A stretch of 64,000 bases of DNA from a virus (IMGVR_UViG_3300008113_005797:1-64000); one strand, 5' to 3'; positions 26,689 through 36,206 are shown, counted from the stretch's first letter. Program-made: numbers and translations. The notes: generated by a model not told the origin, from the letters alone.

Positions 26689-27198
26689 CTAGTCAAATCT
26701 GCCGTCTTGTCCAACCGTCCTTGAATACTTGACCTCTAAAATTATGTCGGCTGACATGTAGCCCTGGAGCTCCATGGATGGCTCAATGGGTGAGGTTTCA
26801 ACCACATGAATGCTATGAAATATTATTTTTCCTGTACTCCTGGACAAATTGGCATCTCTGGCAGACTCATCCATTCTACGGAATAGGTCCATGATAAGGT
26901 TTCTTATTTCGTACACCTCTGTGATGTCTGTAGAGTAAATTGTAAATAGGACCTTTTCGCAGGCTATTAACCAGATGTCCTCAAATGACATTCCGATCTT
27001 GTCATAAACTATATGCTTTTTCCCATTTAAAAATTGGTCTATTTCTGGAGACTGTTGCACTGGTATTATGGGGATAATTTCTGTGTCTGAGGAATCTGAG
27101 TAGTAGTCGCTTGCTTCAAATATCTTAGCTTCTTTTAATTCATTCCACAAAAATTTACGAAGCTCGAACATAGCGTCTATTTTATAATCTACTGTCAT
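26689..27198 (-). CDS. Tail terminator-like / tail completion protein, 169 aa
   Basis: Located immediately before the tail-tube gene, the usual slot of the tail terminator. Long N-terminal helix (FELRKFLWNELKEAKIF), then β-strands and a second helix (EVYEIRNLIMDLFRRMDES). No decisive motif is seen, so the call rests on order and size. The start overlaps the previous stop. Confidence 0.6.
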   Translation of the reverse strand: MTVDYKIDAMFELRKFLWNELKEAKIFEASDYYSDSSDTEIIPIIPVQQSPEIDQFLNGKKHIVYDKIGMSFEDIWLIACEKVLFTIYSTDITEVYEIRNLIMDLFRRMDESARDANLSRSTGKIIFHSIHVVETSPIEPSMELQGYMSADIILEVKYSRTVGQDGRFD

Positions 27199-28037
27199 AG
27201 TGAGCCTCCAAATGATGCGTGTAATGCTGCATCTGCCTGTGTTCTTATTTTACCAGCACTAAAGCTATATTGCACCTTTTTAATATTCATTGGGACACCC
27301 ATTGCTTTTTTTATTCTAGATCCAAATATTTGCTGTAAACCAGAAGATTTAATTGAATTATTTACCAGCTGTCCGCCAAAGAATCTTCCGTATGATAAAG
27401 AAAACTGATTAGTAGCCTGTGTTCCTCCAGGCCTTTTAACGACCACTGAGGTACCTTTAGGCATAAAGACTGTTGCACCATCAATTTCAAATACAAGCCT
27501 CTCAGCTGACCTAGGACGGATTATTACGGGCATTCCAGACTCCATCACAGAAGCTTTATTTGCAAATACATATCCTTTTTTCTGTTTTTTATTTTTAGAC
27601 GGCACAGAAGATTTAGATATCTTAAAATCATAATTTATTCTAAACGAAAGCCCCTCTGTATCAATTCTTGAAAGGGTAAATAATCTTGATGTAGGGGATC
27701 CAGCTTTATTCCATTCATAAACATGGTGTAAAGATCTTGGCTTAACTCTTGCTTGTGAGTCTATATATAAACCAAAATCCTTTTCTATTTGATTAAATAT
27801 AGTAGTTTTAAATAAATTTTTAAATGCAGAGTGAGTGGTTAGTTTAGACATAACGGCAGCCTCATAATAAAGAAATGCTGATATCTGAGCAACCGTACTG
27901 TCTTTAATTATTCCTGGTACGGATCCCGCCATCAACCTTTCAAGCCCGCTGGCAGTTTGAAGTAAAGCTACGCTAGAGTCCAATTTCTTGATTCTCAGAT
28001 CTCTTTGCAATTGAATTATATGCAATGACGTTGCCAA
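27195..28037 (-). CDS. Neck/head-tail connector protein, 280 aa
   Basis: Basic protein in the connector region. It has a helical N-terminus (LHIIQLQRDLRIKKLDSSVA) and a later β-rich part (RLVFEIDGATVFMPKGTSV). Position matches the HK97 gp10-like adaptor slot, although it is longer than usual. The start overlaps the preceding gene by 65 nt. The next in-frame Met is at residue 36, so the true start could be later. Confidence 0.58.
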   Translation of the reverse strand: MATSLHIIQLQRDLRIKKLDSSVALLQTASGLERLMAGSVPGIIKDSTVAQISAFLYYEAAVMSKLTTHSAFKNLFKTTIFNQIEKDFGLYIDSQARVKPRSLHHVYEWNKAGSPTSRLFTLSRIDTEGLSFRINYDFKISKSSVPSKNKKQKKGYVFANKASVMESGMPVIIRPRSAERLVFEIDGATVFMPKGTSVVVKRPGGTQATNQFSLSYGRFFGGQLVNNSIKSSGLQQIFGSRIKKAMGVPMNIKKVQYSFSAGKIRTQADAALHASFGGSL

Positions 28038-28401
28038 ATGGATCTGTTACTGGAGTAGAGCTTATTACTTCAAAAACAGTTGGGGTTTCAGTTGGATAGT
28101 TCAACTCTTTCCAAATAACATTGCCTGCTGAGTCCCTAATATTATTAATTTTTTCTCGATAGTTAATTTGAGTTTTGCTTCTAATTTCTACAATTTGTTG
28201 GTTTTCATATTTATTTGAAAATGATTGCTTGTCGTTTGAGCTTGAAGTTCCAGATCTAGTTATGTTTCCTTTTGCAGCACAGTCTATTGTTCTTACATAA
28301 GACCAAACCTTTTTAATAGAACCAGTATTAGGGTCTTGTTGGCTTGCCTGTGTATATATGTCTGCCTGCATAGGCATCAGAGAACCTATTAGCTCGCTCA
28401 T
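27973..28401 (-). CDS. Head closure / head-tail joining protein, 142 aa
   Basis: Mostly β-strands (QADIYTQASQQDP, TETPTVFEVISSTPV), typical of small head-closure (stopper) proteins. It lies between the adaptor-like gene and the neck protein in a portal-protease-capsid-connector order. Assignment is by context. Confidence 0.58.
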   Translation of the reverse strand: MSELIGSLMPMQADIYTQASQQDPNTGSIKKVWSYVRTIDCAAKGNITRSGTSSSNDKQSFSNKYENQQIVEIRSKTQINYREKINNIRDSAGNVIWKELNYPTETPTVFEVISSTPVTDPFGNVIAYNSIAKRSENQEIGL

Positions 28402-28402
28402 T

Positions 28403-29386
28403 TTAAATCACTACCATTTGAGTTATAACATAATCTGATAGTATCTGGTCTACGTAATTATTGCCCGTACCAGAAAATGTTGCTGAGTCGTATTCAAATT
28501 TCCAGTCAAACGTAGATATGTTTTTAATATACTTGTTTCTCCAAACCTTATCTTTAGAGAAATAGTCTTTCATAAGTTCTAAGCATGCCATACTGATTTC
28601 ATCTGGCACGTCTTCCCAACCAAATCTTCCTTCTAGTATATAAGTAATATGATTACTAAAAACTCCAGAAGTGTCTGTAATAGATGGAGGAACCATTCCG
28701 TTTGCAGTATATACTGTATTGTCTAGCATATTGGCACGATTAATTCTAACCCCAAAACCACTTTCTGAAATTTGAAGAGAGTATCCCCAGTTGTTTACTG
28801 GTGGTTGAGCCAAGTTGTCTACAAGAAGAATATCGTTGCTGTAAATTTTATGTATTTTATTTATTTTTCTTGGTAGAGGTAGCGTGTCTGTTTCATTTCC
28901 GTACAAAGTATGAGATGCGTCTTGCAAATAAAATCTTTGTCCAGTAAATGTTTCTATAAGCTTTCTTGCATATCGCTCTGCCTCTAACATCTCCTGATAT
29001 GTTTTTTTATTTGGATCGCTGTAGTCAGCCCCTACACCAAGAGCATTGGCTGCTTCTCCAAGATCAACATAAGGAGTTGAAACAAAAACTTTACTTTCTT
29101 GTGAGACTGGTGTTCCTTCTACTTCATATTCCCAAACCAGTTTTAAAGTTCTTGGTCTGTTAGTATATTGTAGTGGTGGATAAACTTCATAGACTCCATT
29201 GTCTGATTCAATTTTTGTAGCGGTTAATGTTGTGAGTAGTTGTGAAGGATTAACAGAAGGAGATATTTCTGGATCCTCTGTTATATCGTAAAGCTTTACT
29301 TGTGGAAGGTCGTCAGAATCTACAACCTCGCCTTTCCAAAAAACTCTATGTTTTATTGGTGAGTTTGTTCCTACTAGTATTTCCAT
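28403..29386 (-). CDS. Head-tail connector (adaptor) protein, 327 aa
   Basis: The N-terminal ~110 residues are β-rich. The C-terminal half has connector-type helices (YQEMLEAERYARKLIETFTG; ISMACLELMKDYFSKDKVWR) seen in gp6/gp15-like adaptors that dock on the portal. The position after the capsid genes supports this. The N-terminal β domain is an extension relative to classical adaptors. Confidence 0.65.
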   Translation of the reverse strand: MEILVGTNSPIKHRVFWKGEVVDSDDLPQVKLYDITEDPEISPSVNPSQLLTTLTATKIESDNGVYEVYPPLQYTNRPRTLKLVWEYEVEGTPVSQESKVFVSTPYVDLGEAANALGVGADYSDPNKKTYQEMLEAERYARKLIETFTGQRFYLQDASHTLYGNETDTLPLPRKINKIHKIYSNDILLVDNLAQPPVNNWGYSLQISESGFGVRINRANMLDNTVYTANGMVPPSITDTSGVFSNHITYILEGRFGWEDVPDEISMACLELMKDYFSKDKVWRNKYIKNISTFDWKFEYDSATFSGTGNNYVDQILSDYVITQMVVI

Positions 29387-29402
29387 TAACTTATGTTAAC
29401 GT

Positions 29403-29795
29403 TTAGTTATAGAAGTCTTGAACTTCCTTTGGTGTCGCTAAACGAAAACCCTCCTCTTTATCAAAGATTTTTTGAGCATCTTCTTCTGACATGGCTACAA
29501 ATGGGTGATTTTTTGTAAATGTCTTTCCATGAATATCGTATCTCATGTTGTCTCTTGTCATTCTTACAAGGATTGTATTCTCTGGCTGCGATTTAGGATC
29601 AAACTTTGGTAGAATTTCAATCTCCTCTGTATCCTTTTCAACTGCCTCTACTGTGCTTTGGTAAACACTCCATGTTACGCCTTCTTCTGCTAGAGCAGCA
29701 ATAATGTCTTTTTTGTTTTTTAGGCCTTCTGTATCTACTGCAAAATCTGTTGCAATTACCTTTAGGTCAGATACCTTTAATGTGTCAAACGACAT
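29403..29795 (-). CDS. SAP/LEM-like domain protein of the capsid region, 130 aa
   Basis: Residues 5-40 (LKVSDLKVIATDFAVD, then KNKKDIIAALAEEGV) fit a SAP/Rho-N-like helix-extended-helix motif, which usually binds nucleic acid. The second half is β-rich (RDNMRYDIHGKTFTKNHPFV). It has its own extended -10 promoter just after the capsid terminator. Possible roles are head decoration or DNA contact. Neither is proven. Confidence 0.6.
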   Translation of the reverse strand: MSFDTLKVSDLKVIATDFAVDTEGLKNKKDIIAALAEEGVTWSVYQSTVEAVEKDTEEIEILPKFDPKSQPENTILVRMTRDNMRYDIHGKTFTKNHPFVAMSEEDAQKIFDKEEGFRLATPKEVQDFYN

Positions 29796-29825
29796 ATTTT
29801 ATTTCTCCTTTTTCTAGGTCCTTTA

Positions 29826-29834
29826 ATTATAGCA
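29826..29834 (-). promoter_or_regulatory. Extended -10 promoter (TGC-TATAAT)
   Basis: Minus strand TGC-TATAAT lies between the capsid terminator and the SAP-like gene, 31 nt before its ATG, with AAGGAG as ribosome site in between. A -35 match is poor, as is common with extended -10 elements. Confidence 0.6.
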
Positions 29835-29850
29835 TTGTTAAATTAAAATG

Positions 29851-29876
29851 AAAAGCCCCCAAAATTAATTGGGGGC
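29851..29876 (-). terminator. Intrinsic terminator after the capsid gene
   Basis: GCCCCCAA paired with TTGGGGGC around a 6-nt loop, followed on the minus strand by TTTTCATTTTAA. It resembles the terminator after the tail-tube gene in layout, so the two most abundant virion proteins have their own transcript ends. Confidence 0.85.
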
Positions 29877-29901
29877 CTTTCGGTAGTTAATTCTTATTTA
29901 A

Positions 29902-30951
29902 TTAAGAAGCAACCTTAACGTTCTTTACTACTACCCAAGCGTCTGCCTGCTCGATCTGAACGCCAACACGAGTATACATTGTGTACTCGATTGAGTCCTT
30001 ACGTGGCCAGAAGAATCGGTAAACAGTAACATCACGCTTGATACCAATAACTACGTTATTTGGGAATGTCAAGTGGATATCTCCGTGTGATCCTGTTGGG
30101 GTGTCATAGTCACCAGTTTGTGTCTCAGGAAGAAGTGGAACTTCAACGATTGGAATACCAAATGCGTATGGAGCTACATAACCTGCTGGACCACCAAGAA
30201 CTGGAACATCTCCACGGATAATGCCTGAGGCAATATCTTGTGGGTTAACGTTTTGAATGTTCTGTGATGTTGAGTATAAGTAATCCTGGATCAAGTTTGA
30301 ACCTGATAGGAAGCGAAGGTCTGTACGACGTTGCTTGTACTTACGTGGAAGAGCCTTTAGTGCCTTGTTAAATACCTCACGGGAAATAACAGCACCTTCA
30401 GCGTCAACAACGTGACCTCCTGCTTTTGCTTTCTTAACTACACCGTCAAAAGACTTGTATAGTGCATCGCCTGTTAGTGATGAGTCACCATTTAGGATAA
30501 CATCTTCGATGTCATTTCCTGCCTGTGTTGCCATCAAACGTGCGATATGATCTTCGAGGTCTGCGCCTTCAATGTTGTCTTCTAGAGACTCAGTTGAAAG
30601 TTCCCAATCCATGCGAAGCTTCTTAGTTGTGAGAGAAATTTTTGAGAAAGTAACACCTGAGTTAGTTCCTGTGTTTTCGCCTTCAGATGCAAGCTTTACA
30701 AGCTTCTCTCCTACGGACATACGATCAATTTCTGTTGTATCAGCTTTCATTCGGACAGTACGTGCAACTTTACCAATTACGGTAGCATCGAACATATAGT
30801 CCAAGAATCGTGCTGATTGTTCTGGGTTTAGAAGTCCACCGTTGCCATTTTCTGAAGCAACATGAACGCCTGAACCACCTGTTGAAGAACCGAATCCAGT
30901 TGATACTGTTGTACCAGCTGCTGCGGCCTTTTCTAATAATTCATTACTCAT
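29902..30951 (-). CDS. Major capsid protein, HK97 fold
   Basis: A 349-aa capsid subunit. A Gly/Ser-rich start is followed by LLNPEQSARFLDYMFDATVI, the E-loop-like region (DRMSVGEKLVKLASEGENTG), the spine region (LEDNIEGADLEDHIARLMAT) and the conserved end with IPIVEVPLLPE and NVVIGIKRDVTVYRFFWPR. The layout is that of HK97-type capsids of actinobacteriophage type. It lies directly after the protease/scaffold gene. It has its own ribosome site and downstream terminator. Confidence 0.93.
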   Translation of the reverse strand: MSNELLEKAAAAGTTVSTGFGSSTGGSGVHVASENGNGGLLNPEQSARFLDYMFDATVIGKVARTVRMKADTTEIDRMSVGEKLVKLASEGENTGTNSGVTFSKISLTTKKLRMDWELSTESLEDNIEGADLEDHIARLMATQAGNDIEDVILNGDSSLTGDALYKSFDGVVKKAKAGGHVVDAEGAVISREVFNKALKALPRKYKQRRTDLRFLSGSNLIQDYLYSTSQNIQNVNPQDIASGIIRGDVPVLGGPAGYVAPYAFGIPIVEVPLLPETQTGDYDTPTGSHGDIHLTFPNNVVIGIKRDVTVYRFFWPRKDSIEYTMYTRVGVQIEQADAWVVVKNVKVAS

Positions 30952-30969
30952 TTTTATTTCACCTACCCT

Positions 30970-31566
30970 TTAATTGTTAAAGATTTCATTTGCGGAACCG
31001 AGGAAAGCTCCAGACCATTTTGATTTTGATTTGGTAAATACCTCAGACCCGCCAAGGTCAGAGGACTTCTTAATTGCAGTTTCGCCTTCTACAGCGTTAA
31101 CCTGCTTTTGAACACCTTCAATGGTGCCCTTTATTTCTGTAACAGCAGCGCTAAGTGCACTGTGTTTTTCTGCCAACTCAGAAATTCTATCATCTACGCT
31201 CTTGCTGAAAGCTTCAACAGATGTTTTAATTTCTGTTACTTGTGCAGCATTTGCTTCTGTAGCCTTTGTGAGTGTTTCTGCGAAAAAGCCTTTTAGATCG
31301 CCTAACATTTTTGCAAAATCAGGTTCATCAACCATAACTTCTACTGCTTCGGCTGCTTTTTCAACGTTTTCGGCAGAGGTATCTTCAGCTGCAGAATCTG
31401 CGGCTTCTGATGCTTTGTCAAAAAGATTGACATTTGATTCGTCTTTAGATTCAGCAACTGGTGCCTCTTCTGCAACTGCATCAACTTCTGGAGTAACTTC
31501 AGCTGGTGCTTCAACAATTGCTTCTGCAACTACTTCAGCATCTTTGCCTACATTAAGTTTTTCCAT
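30970..31566 (-). CDS. Nested scaffold protein from an internal in-frame start, 198 aa
   Basis: Within the protease gene, AAGGAGGT (31573-31580 in plus coordinates) stands exactly 6 nt before an in-frame ATG at 31564-31566, giving MEKLNVGKDAEVV and then the full acidic coiled-coil part. This is a better ribosome site than most genes here have. The arrangement mirrors λ C/Nu3, where the scaffold is made separately and in excess from within the protease gene. Confidence 0.75.
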   Translation of the reverse strand: MEKLNVGKDAEVVAEAIVEAPAEVTPEVDAVAEEAPVAESKDESNVNLFDKASEAADSAAEDTSAENVEKAAEAVEVMVDEPDFAKMLGDLKGFFAETLTKATEANAAQVTEIKTSVEAFSKSVDDRISELAEKHSALSAAVTEIKGTIEGVQKQVNAVEGETAIKKSSDLGGSEVFTKSKSKWSGAFLGSANEIFNN

Positions 31567-32352
31567 GTCATTACCTCCTTCTACGTTTGCCTGTTTTGCT
31601 GTTTGTGTTTCAGGCAACGGTAATCTTGACTTCTTAAATGAAGCAAGAATTCTATTTATTTCTTTTGATTTATTCATATCTGAACTCTCCACCCAACCTA
31701 TTAGTGTGGCTGGTTTTCCTGATACTGGCGATTCAAAAGTTTTTTCTGTTGACATAAATACAGAATCACTTTCTTCGCAGTAAAAAATATTTTCTGTTAC
31801 GACCTCTGTCGCAATACCCTTATAGATCATTTGACCATTAACTTTTTCAATTGATAGGATGTTGCACAATTCATTTGCTGGGGAGTCTACTATTGAAAGT
31901 TCTACTAGGTCGTAATCTTTAATAAATCTGACAGCTTCTCCTGTTGCTTTGTTAACTTCATTATCAGACTCTTTAATTTTTCCGCCAATTGAAAAACCAG
32001 AAAGAGTTCCATCAAGTACTTTTTCCCAAGTATCTTGTGCACCCTTTGAAATATATGATGTTACATAAACTCCATTATAAAAGGTTTGAGATTTTTGATC
32101 ATAATATGTTTCTGGCTTAAATGAAACAACTTTACCAACTGCAATTGACTGATGCATCTCACGAAGATTTCCTCTGAAATTTTCAAAAGCTTTTACGCTT
32201 GCTTCTGCTGTGACGACATCGCCTGTCTGGTCAACATTATCTAATGTTGCAAAACCAGATACGGTTCTATTTTCTCTGTTGACCTTAGTGAATGGGATCG
32301 ACAAATGTAATTTGTCGCCATTACTAGACCAATGGCCTTTTTCAATGTTCAT
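30970..32352 (-). CDS. Prohead protease fused to scaffold domain, 460 aa
   Basis: The N-terminal ~190 residues are an HK97-family serine protease: GNLREMHQ (catalytic His67), GTLSGFSIGG (Ser121 the likely nucleophile) and YDLVELSIVDSPAN. After a linker, residues ~265-460 are acidic, Ala/Glu-rich and coiled-coil (VEVMVDEPDFAKMLGDLKG; ISELAEKHSALSAAVTEI), the make-up of an internal scaffold. The enzyme would process capsid and scaffold during maturation. An internal start gives the scaffold alone. Confidence 0.88.
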   Translation of the reverse strand: MNIEKGHWSSNGDKLHLSIPFTKVNRENRTVSGFATLDNVDQTGDVVTAEASVKAFENFRGNLREMHQSIAVGKVVSFKPETYYDQKSQTFYNGVYVTSYISKGAQDTWEKVLDGTLSGFSIGGKIKESDNEVNKATGEAVRFIKDYDLVELSIVDSPANELCNILSIEKVNGQMIYKGIATEVVTENIFYCEESDSVFMSTEKTFESPVSGKPATLIGWVESSDMNKSKEINRILASFKKSRLPLPETQTAKQANVEGGNDMEKLNVGKDAEVVAEAIVEAPAEVTPEVDAVAEEAPVAESKDESNVNLFDKASEAADSAAEDTSAENVEKAAEAVEVMVDEPDFAKMLGDLKGFFAETLTKATEANAAQVTEIKTSVEAFSKSVDDRISELAEKHSALSAAVTEIKGTIEGVQKQVNAVEGETAIKKSSDLGGSEVFTKSKSKWSGAFLGSANEIFNN

Positions 32353-32405
32353 ATGCTTAATTTTATAGTGTTATCTACTATAACGCAAATAACAGTTGAT
32401 TAAAC

Positions 32406-33998
32406 TTATTTGACTTTTGGACCATCGCCTTTTGGATTCCTGGCTTCCCCGCTTTTATCAGGAGCATTGGCTGACCTCTGTTGATCCCTTTTCCTATTTC
32501 CAGTGGATTTTGCTCTTTGGTCGGCGGCCTGTTGTGGCTTCAAATCAACCATTTCGTCTCCACCCTCAATAGTAGTCATATTTTTTCGAATACGAACTTC
32601 GTTAGGGGTAATTACCTGCATTCTTAAATAGATTTCGTCAATACGGCTTTGTGTCTCTTCGTCAGTTAGGCTTAGCTCGTTAAACTTTAATTGAACAACA
32701 TCTGTTTTTTCTGCAATTAAATAATTTAATTTTTTCTCAAGTCGATCCTGTGCTGGACGGCAGACCTGCTCTTTAAATGTTTTATCTGCGTCTCTAGCAG
32801 CCGCTAGGTTAATTCCTTCTGGAATACCTATCTTGCTAATTGGAACACGGTGAGCTAAAAGAATTTCATCTCTATTAGATTTACGATATATATTAAATGA
32901 AGACTCTTGCTCTCCTGCTTCAATTGGCTCCATTTTAAATTCAGTTTTTGAGTCTGGTGTGTCTGCGGGAAGAGGGATGTAGAGTGATCTGTGATTTTTC
33001 CCCTTAAGTCCGACCTGGAAAAACTCTAAAAGCTTTCTTTCTGATTCTGGTGAAAGCTTTGCTCCTTTAACTGTAATAATATATCTTGGTACCGCTTTAT
33101 TTTCAAAGTAGTCAAGGTTATATCTTCCAGCAAATTCATTACCAGCTAGTGCTTGCTGTGCGGCAATAATATCTGGGACACCGTAATAATTGTTCATTGG
33201 TGTGTATTTCTTTAAATGAATAATTTCATTTGGTCGGTCTTCTTGTCCAGCAATAGGGCTTATAGTTTCCATATCGCCAAAATTTCTAAAGAAGACAGCC
33301 TTGCCGTATAGAAGTTGAATAAAGCCATCACGCAATCTTCTTACACGCATTGTTTTGGCTGGTATATGGCCGATATAGCCTATGTCTCCTGCTACTGTAC
33401 GTCCTACCTCTATGTACCCGTTTCCAGTCGCCTCAAGGTCTGTGTAGGCCTTTATAAGGGTCTCAGTAAATGACTCTTCTTCATTACAGTCATCAAGCCA
33501 TTTATCTAACTGTGTTTTAATTCTTTCAATTTTTGCACGAGCTCTATCAAGCTGCTTGTTGTCAGATATTTCATCCATTGCATCTTTTGCTTTATCTGTT
33601 TCTGTAAACATGTATCCTAGGCCAACTATGTTAGAAACCTTTGCATTAATTGCAGCATAATTATATGTTGAAACTTCGTATATCTTTGAAAGATACTCTA
33701 GGTTATAAGTTGGTTCCACCAAATCAAATAGCGCATATCCGCTAATTGCTTGCTGCATTAAATTTTGCTGTGTTGCTACTCCGCTTGTTCCTACAAATGC
33801 TTTTGAAAAATCACGATTAATTTTGCGTTTAAAGTTTGTGCCCAAGCCTCTTAGCTTTTTAATCTCGTCTAGCCCTACTTTAAAAGGGTCGTCATGCTCT
33901 TCTGCTTTTTGAAAATGAAACCAGTCGGCAGTATTTGAGATATTAATAGTATCTACACTATCAATTTCGTCTTCTAAAAACTCTACTTTTCTATTCAT
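32406..33998 (-). CDS. Portal protein
   Basis: A 530-aa portal. It has an N-terminal region with the portal-type opening (LVEPTYNLEYLSKIYEVSTY), the wing/stem motifs (GYIEVGRTVAGDIGYIGHIP; EIIHLKKYTPMNNYYGVPDI) and the SPESERKLLEFFQVGLKGKN segment typical of the family. The C-terminal tail is basic and Pro-rich. It forms the dodecameric DNA gate at one capsid vertex. It is followed in order by protease, capsid and connectors. Confidence 0.92.
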   Translation of the reverse strand: MNRKVEFLEDEIDSVDTINISNTADWFHFQKAEEHDDPFKVGLDEIKKLRGLGTNFKRKINRDFSKAFVGTSGVATQQNLMQQAISGYALFDLVEPTYNLEYLSKIYEVSTYNYAAINAKVSNIVGLGYMFTETDKAKDAMDEISDNKQLDRARAKIERIKTQLDKWLDDCNEEESFTETLIKAYTDLEATGNGYIEVGRTVAGDIGYIGHIPAKTMRVRRLRDGFIQLLYGKAVFFRNFGDMETISPIAGQEDRPNEIIHLKKYTPMNNYYGVPDIIAAQQALAGNEFAGRYNLDYFENKAVPRYIITVKGAKLSPESERKLLEFFQVGLKGKNHRSLYIPLPADTPDSKTEFKMEPIEAGEQESSFNIYRKSNRDEILLAHRVPISKIGIPEGINLAAARDADKTFKEQVCRPAQDRLEKKLNYLIAEKTDVVQLKFNELSLTDEETQSRIDEIYLRMQVITPNEVRIRKNMTTIEGGDEMVDLKPQQAADQRAKSTGNRKRDQQRSANAPDKSGEARNPKGDGPKVK

Positions 33999-34332
33999 GA
34001 ACTTTACCGCCTCTCAATACGGAGTCCTTATAAACTCCAATGTCATATGGATCTGGTGGGAGGCCCCATTTTAATCTCTGTTCTTGCTCTGCAAGTTCTT
34101 CGTCGTTAATTTTTCTACGTCCTGAAAGAAATTTAGGCCCGCCCTCATATATGCCGTACGAGCGAACTTCTCTAGCCAAAGCATCGATTCTGGATCTATT
34201 GCCTTTGATTGACGTGATCGAAAGAAAATTCCCATCGTCATCTCCAATCCATCTACCATCTGGCATTTCCCAGACATAGATTCCTAGGGTTGTCTCTTCA
34301 ACAATTCTCGTATTTTTCTTTAAGATATCCAT
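33991..34332 (-). CDS. Hypothetical protein upstream of portal, 113 aa
   Basis: Unrecognised protein with β-rich N-terminus (LGIYVWEMPDGRWIGDDDGN) and helical end (EELAEQEQRLKWGLPPDPYD). The stop overlaps the portal start. I prefer MDILKKN as start. An extended -10 (TGG-TATCAT) lies 8 nt before it and a TTGACA further upstream, hinting at a near-leaderless transcript for the head operon. Confidence 0.6.
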   Translation of the reverse strand: MDILKKNTRIVEETTLGIYVWEMPDGRWIGDDDGNFLSITSIKGNRSRIDALAREVRSYGIYEGGPKFLSGRRKINDEELAEQEQRLKWGLPPDPYDIGVYKDSVLRGGKVHE

Positions 34333-34394
34333 AGACAACAATGATACCATTATCTGGTGTCAAAGTCCATATTGTTGCATGGCCTTGTCAAATA

Positions 34395-36203
34395 TTATAC
34401 GCTTATGGAGTCTGCCTGTACAGAAAATATAACGAACGGGGTCGAATCGTTCCCCGTATTGCTTTCTTGTATAGAAAAAGAGGTGTCATCAATCAAATTA
34501 ACCAAATTTCCTGTGTAGAGCTTATAGTGCCTGTCTATTTGATGCTCTAGTAAGCTATAGTTATATATGGCAAGATTGCTGTACATCTGACCCAGGCCGT
34601 ATTTTGTATCTTCTTGATTTTGATTAATTTTTAAATTAGATCCAGGGCTATTTAATATCACTACAATATGGTGAGGAACACCATTTGATAAAAATTCATT
34701 TATATTAGTGCTGGATGTCCTATTTACCCCATTTACGTAGATTAATGCTATTCCGTTTTTAGATATCAATCCATTTGATGACCATTCATATTTAGCTAAA
34801 TTTGTTGATAGTAATACGTTTTCTCCATCTTGTGGCGTATAGACCATTTCTACTGTTTCAATATCTATGTCTGCATTAACGGTAAATCCATGTCCATCAT
34901 ACATTTTAATTCCATTGCATTTATTAGCAAGAAGAATCCTACTGTTATATTCAGGAATAGAGTAATCATAAGAAGATGTTATGCTGTATCCAAAATTATC
35001 TGCGTATACCACCTTGTCTTTAAAAAAGTTAATTGTTAATGATTTTAGCTGTGTGAGGTCTGACGTAGTGTCTGTTGATGACATTACTACTTTTATATAT
35101 ACCAAGTCGTTTCCTAAATTTTCATTTTTATTTATAAATGGTAGCGGAGATCCGTTTAAACACGGCTCCCAATTTTGATTGTCAACGCTAGCATAGACAT
35201 CAATGCCTGCGTAGTCCTCTTCCCAATAAATTTGCGATGTAGTGATTCCTAGGTGGCTTGGTATAAATATTTCTTCAATAAATTCAAACTCTCCTGTTTC
35301 AGCAACATCTGTTAATTTAAACTTTAAATACTTTTGATCCTCTGAAACCACTATGCCTTCATCTGCTACTTGATCCCAAGATTTTAATAAAGGATAAGAA
35401 TATACTAAAGCAGGTTTTATTCTTGAAGAGTTTATGCTAAACAGATAACCTCCATCTACGGAAACTATTTGAGAGTAATTAGTTTCTTTTGTTCCTTCAT
35501 TATAATGTTTTTTAATTTGATACGGGGACAAGTTGAATCTATAAAAAGCTATTGCATCAATAAAAATTTTATCTGGTACGGGGCCTATGTTAAAGTTCAT
35601 CAGTGTATTTGTAAATTTATATGAATCAAGCGTTTCGGAAGAAACTTCAACTCCATTAACATACATCCAAATTTTATTTGAAGAAAATTGTGCAACTACA
35701 TGTATGGCCTCTTTGTTTGAAACTTTATAAAAACATTCTTTATTGCCAACCTTAAATTTGATTTTTGAATTTTCATAAAATATGCCAAAGTCTTCTATTG
35801 TGTCCCCTAATATTATTTGACTAGCACTTTCATCTTCTGGTAGTTTGACCCAAATCTCTATTGCAAAAGAATCGTCTGAGTTAAACTTTGTGGCGATACC
35901 AGGTGCTTTAAGTGCAATTTGTGTTTCTGGTAAAACCTCTGTACCTCTTACCGTTCCGTGCACAATTGGCATCAGCTCTTTGTCTGATGCATTTATTGCG
36001 TATCCGTCATTAGAGTTTCCAGAATAATCATATATTGGAAGCCCGCTTATAGAAGAATATGATATTCCGTTGTCTTTTAAATCTTGATATGTTGCAAACC
36101 TGTCAAGTAGATTTAAATAACTACCTATCGTTCCAGATCTAATTTCATCAAGCATGTAGAACGACGTAGGCTTATCTTGTAAGACTGTGTATTTGTACGA
36201 CAT
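34395..36203 (-). CDS. LamG/concanavalin-like virion adhesin, 602 aa
   Basis: Contains two laminin-G-like β-sandwiches. The first is around residues 100-250 (DSFAIEIWVKLPEDESASQI; NKIWMYVNGVEVSSETL; DAIAFYRFNLSPYQIKKHYN). The second is near the C-terminus (IALIYVNGVNRTSSTNI; YSNLAIYNYSLLEHQIDRHY). Between them is a discoidin-like β part (IFIPSHLGITTSQIYWEEDY). LamG folds often bind glycans, so it is probably displayed on head or tail and touches the host or other surfaces. It lies between the collagen-like fibre and the portal operon. Confidence 0.72.
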   Translation of the reverse strand: MSYKYTVLQDKPTSFYMLDEIRSGTIGSYLNLLDRFATYQDLKDNGISYSSISGLPIYDYSGNSNDGYAINASDKELMPIVHGTVRGTEVLPETQIALKAPGIATKFNSDDSFAIEIWVKLPEDESASQIILGDTIEDFGIFYENSKIKFKVGNKECFYKVSNKEAIHVVAQFSSNKIWMYVNGVEVSSETLDSYKFTNTLMNFNIGPVPDKIFIDAIAFYRFNLSPYQIKKHYNEGTKETNYSQIVSVDGGYLFSINSSRIKPALVYSYPLLKSWDQVADEGIVVSEDQKYLKFKLTDVAETGEFEFIEEIFIPSHLGITTSQIYWEEDYAGIDVYASVDNQNWEPCLNGSPLPFINKNENLGNDLVYIKVVMSSTDTTSDLTQLKSLTINFFKDKVVYADNFGYSITSSYDYSIPEYNSRILLANKCNGIKMYDGHGFTVNADIDIETVEMVYTPQDGENVLLSTNLAKYEWSSNGLISKNGIALIYVNGVNRTSSTNINEFLSNGVPHHIVVILNSPGSNLKINQNQEDTKYGLGQMYSNLAIYNYSLLEHQIDRHYKLYTGNLVNLIDDTSFSIQESNTGNDSTPFVIFSVQADSISV

Positions 36204-36206
36204 GTC

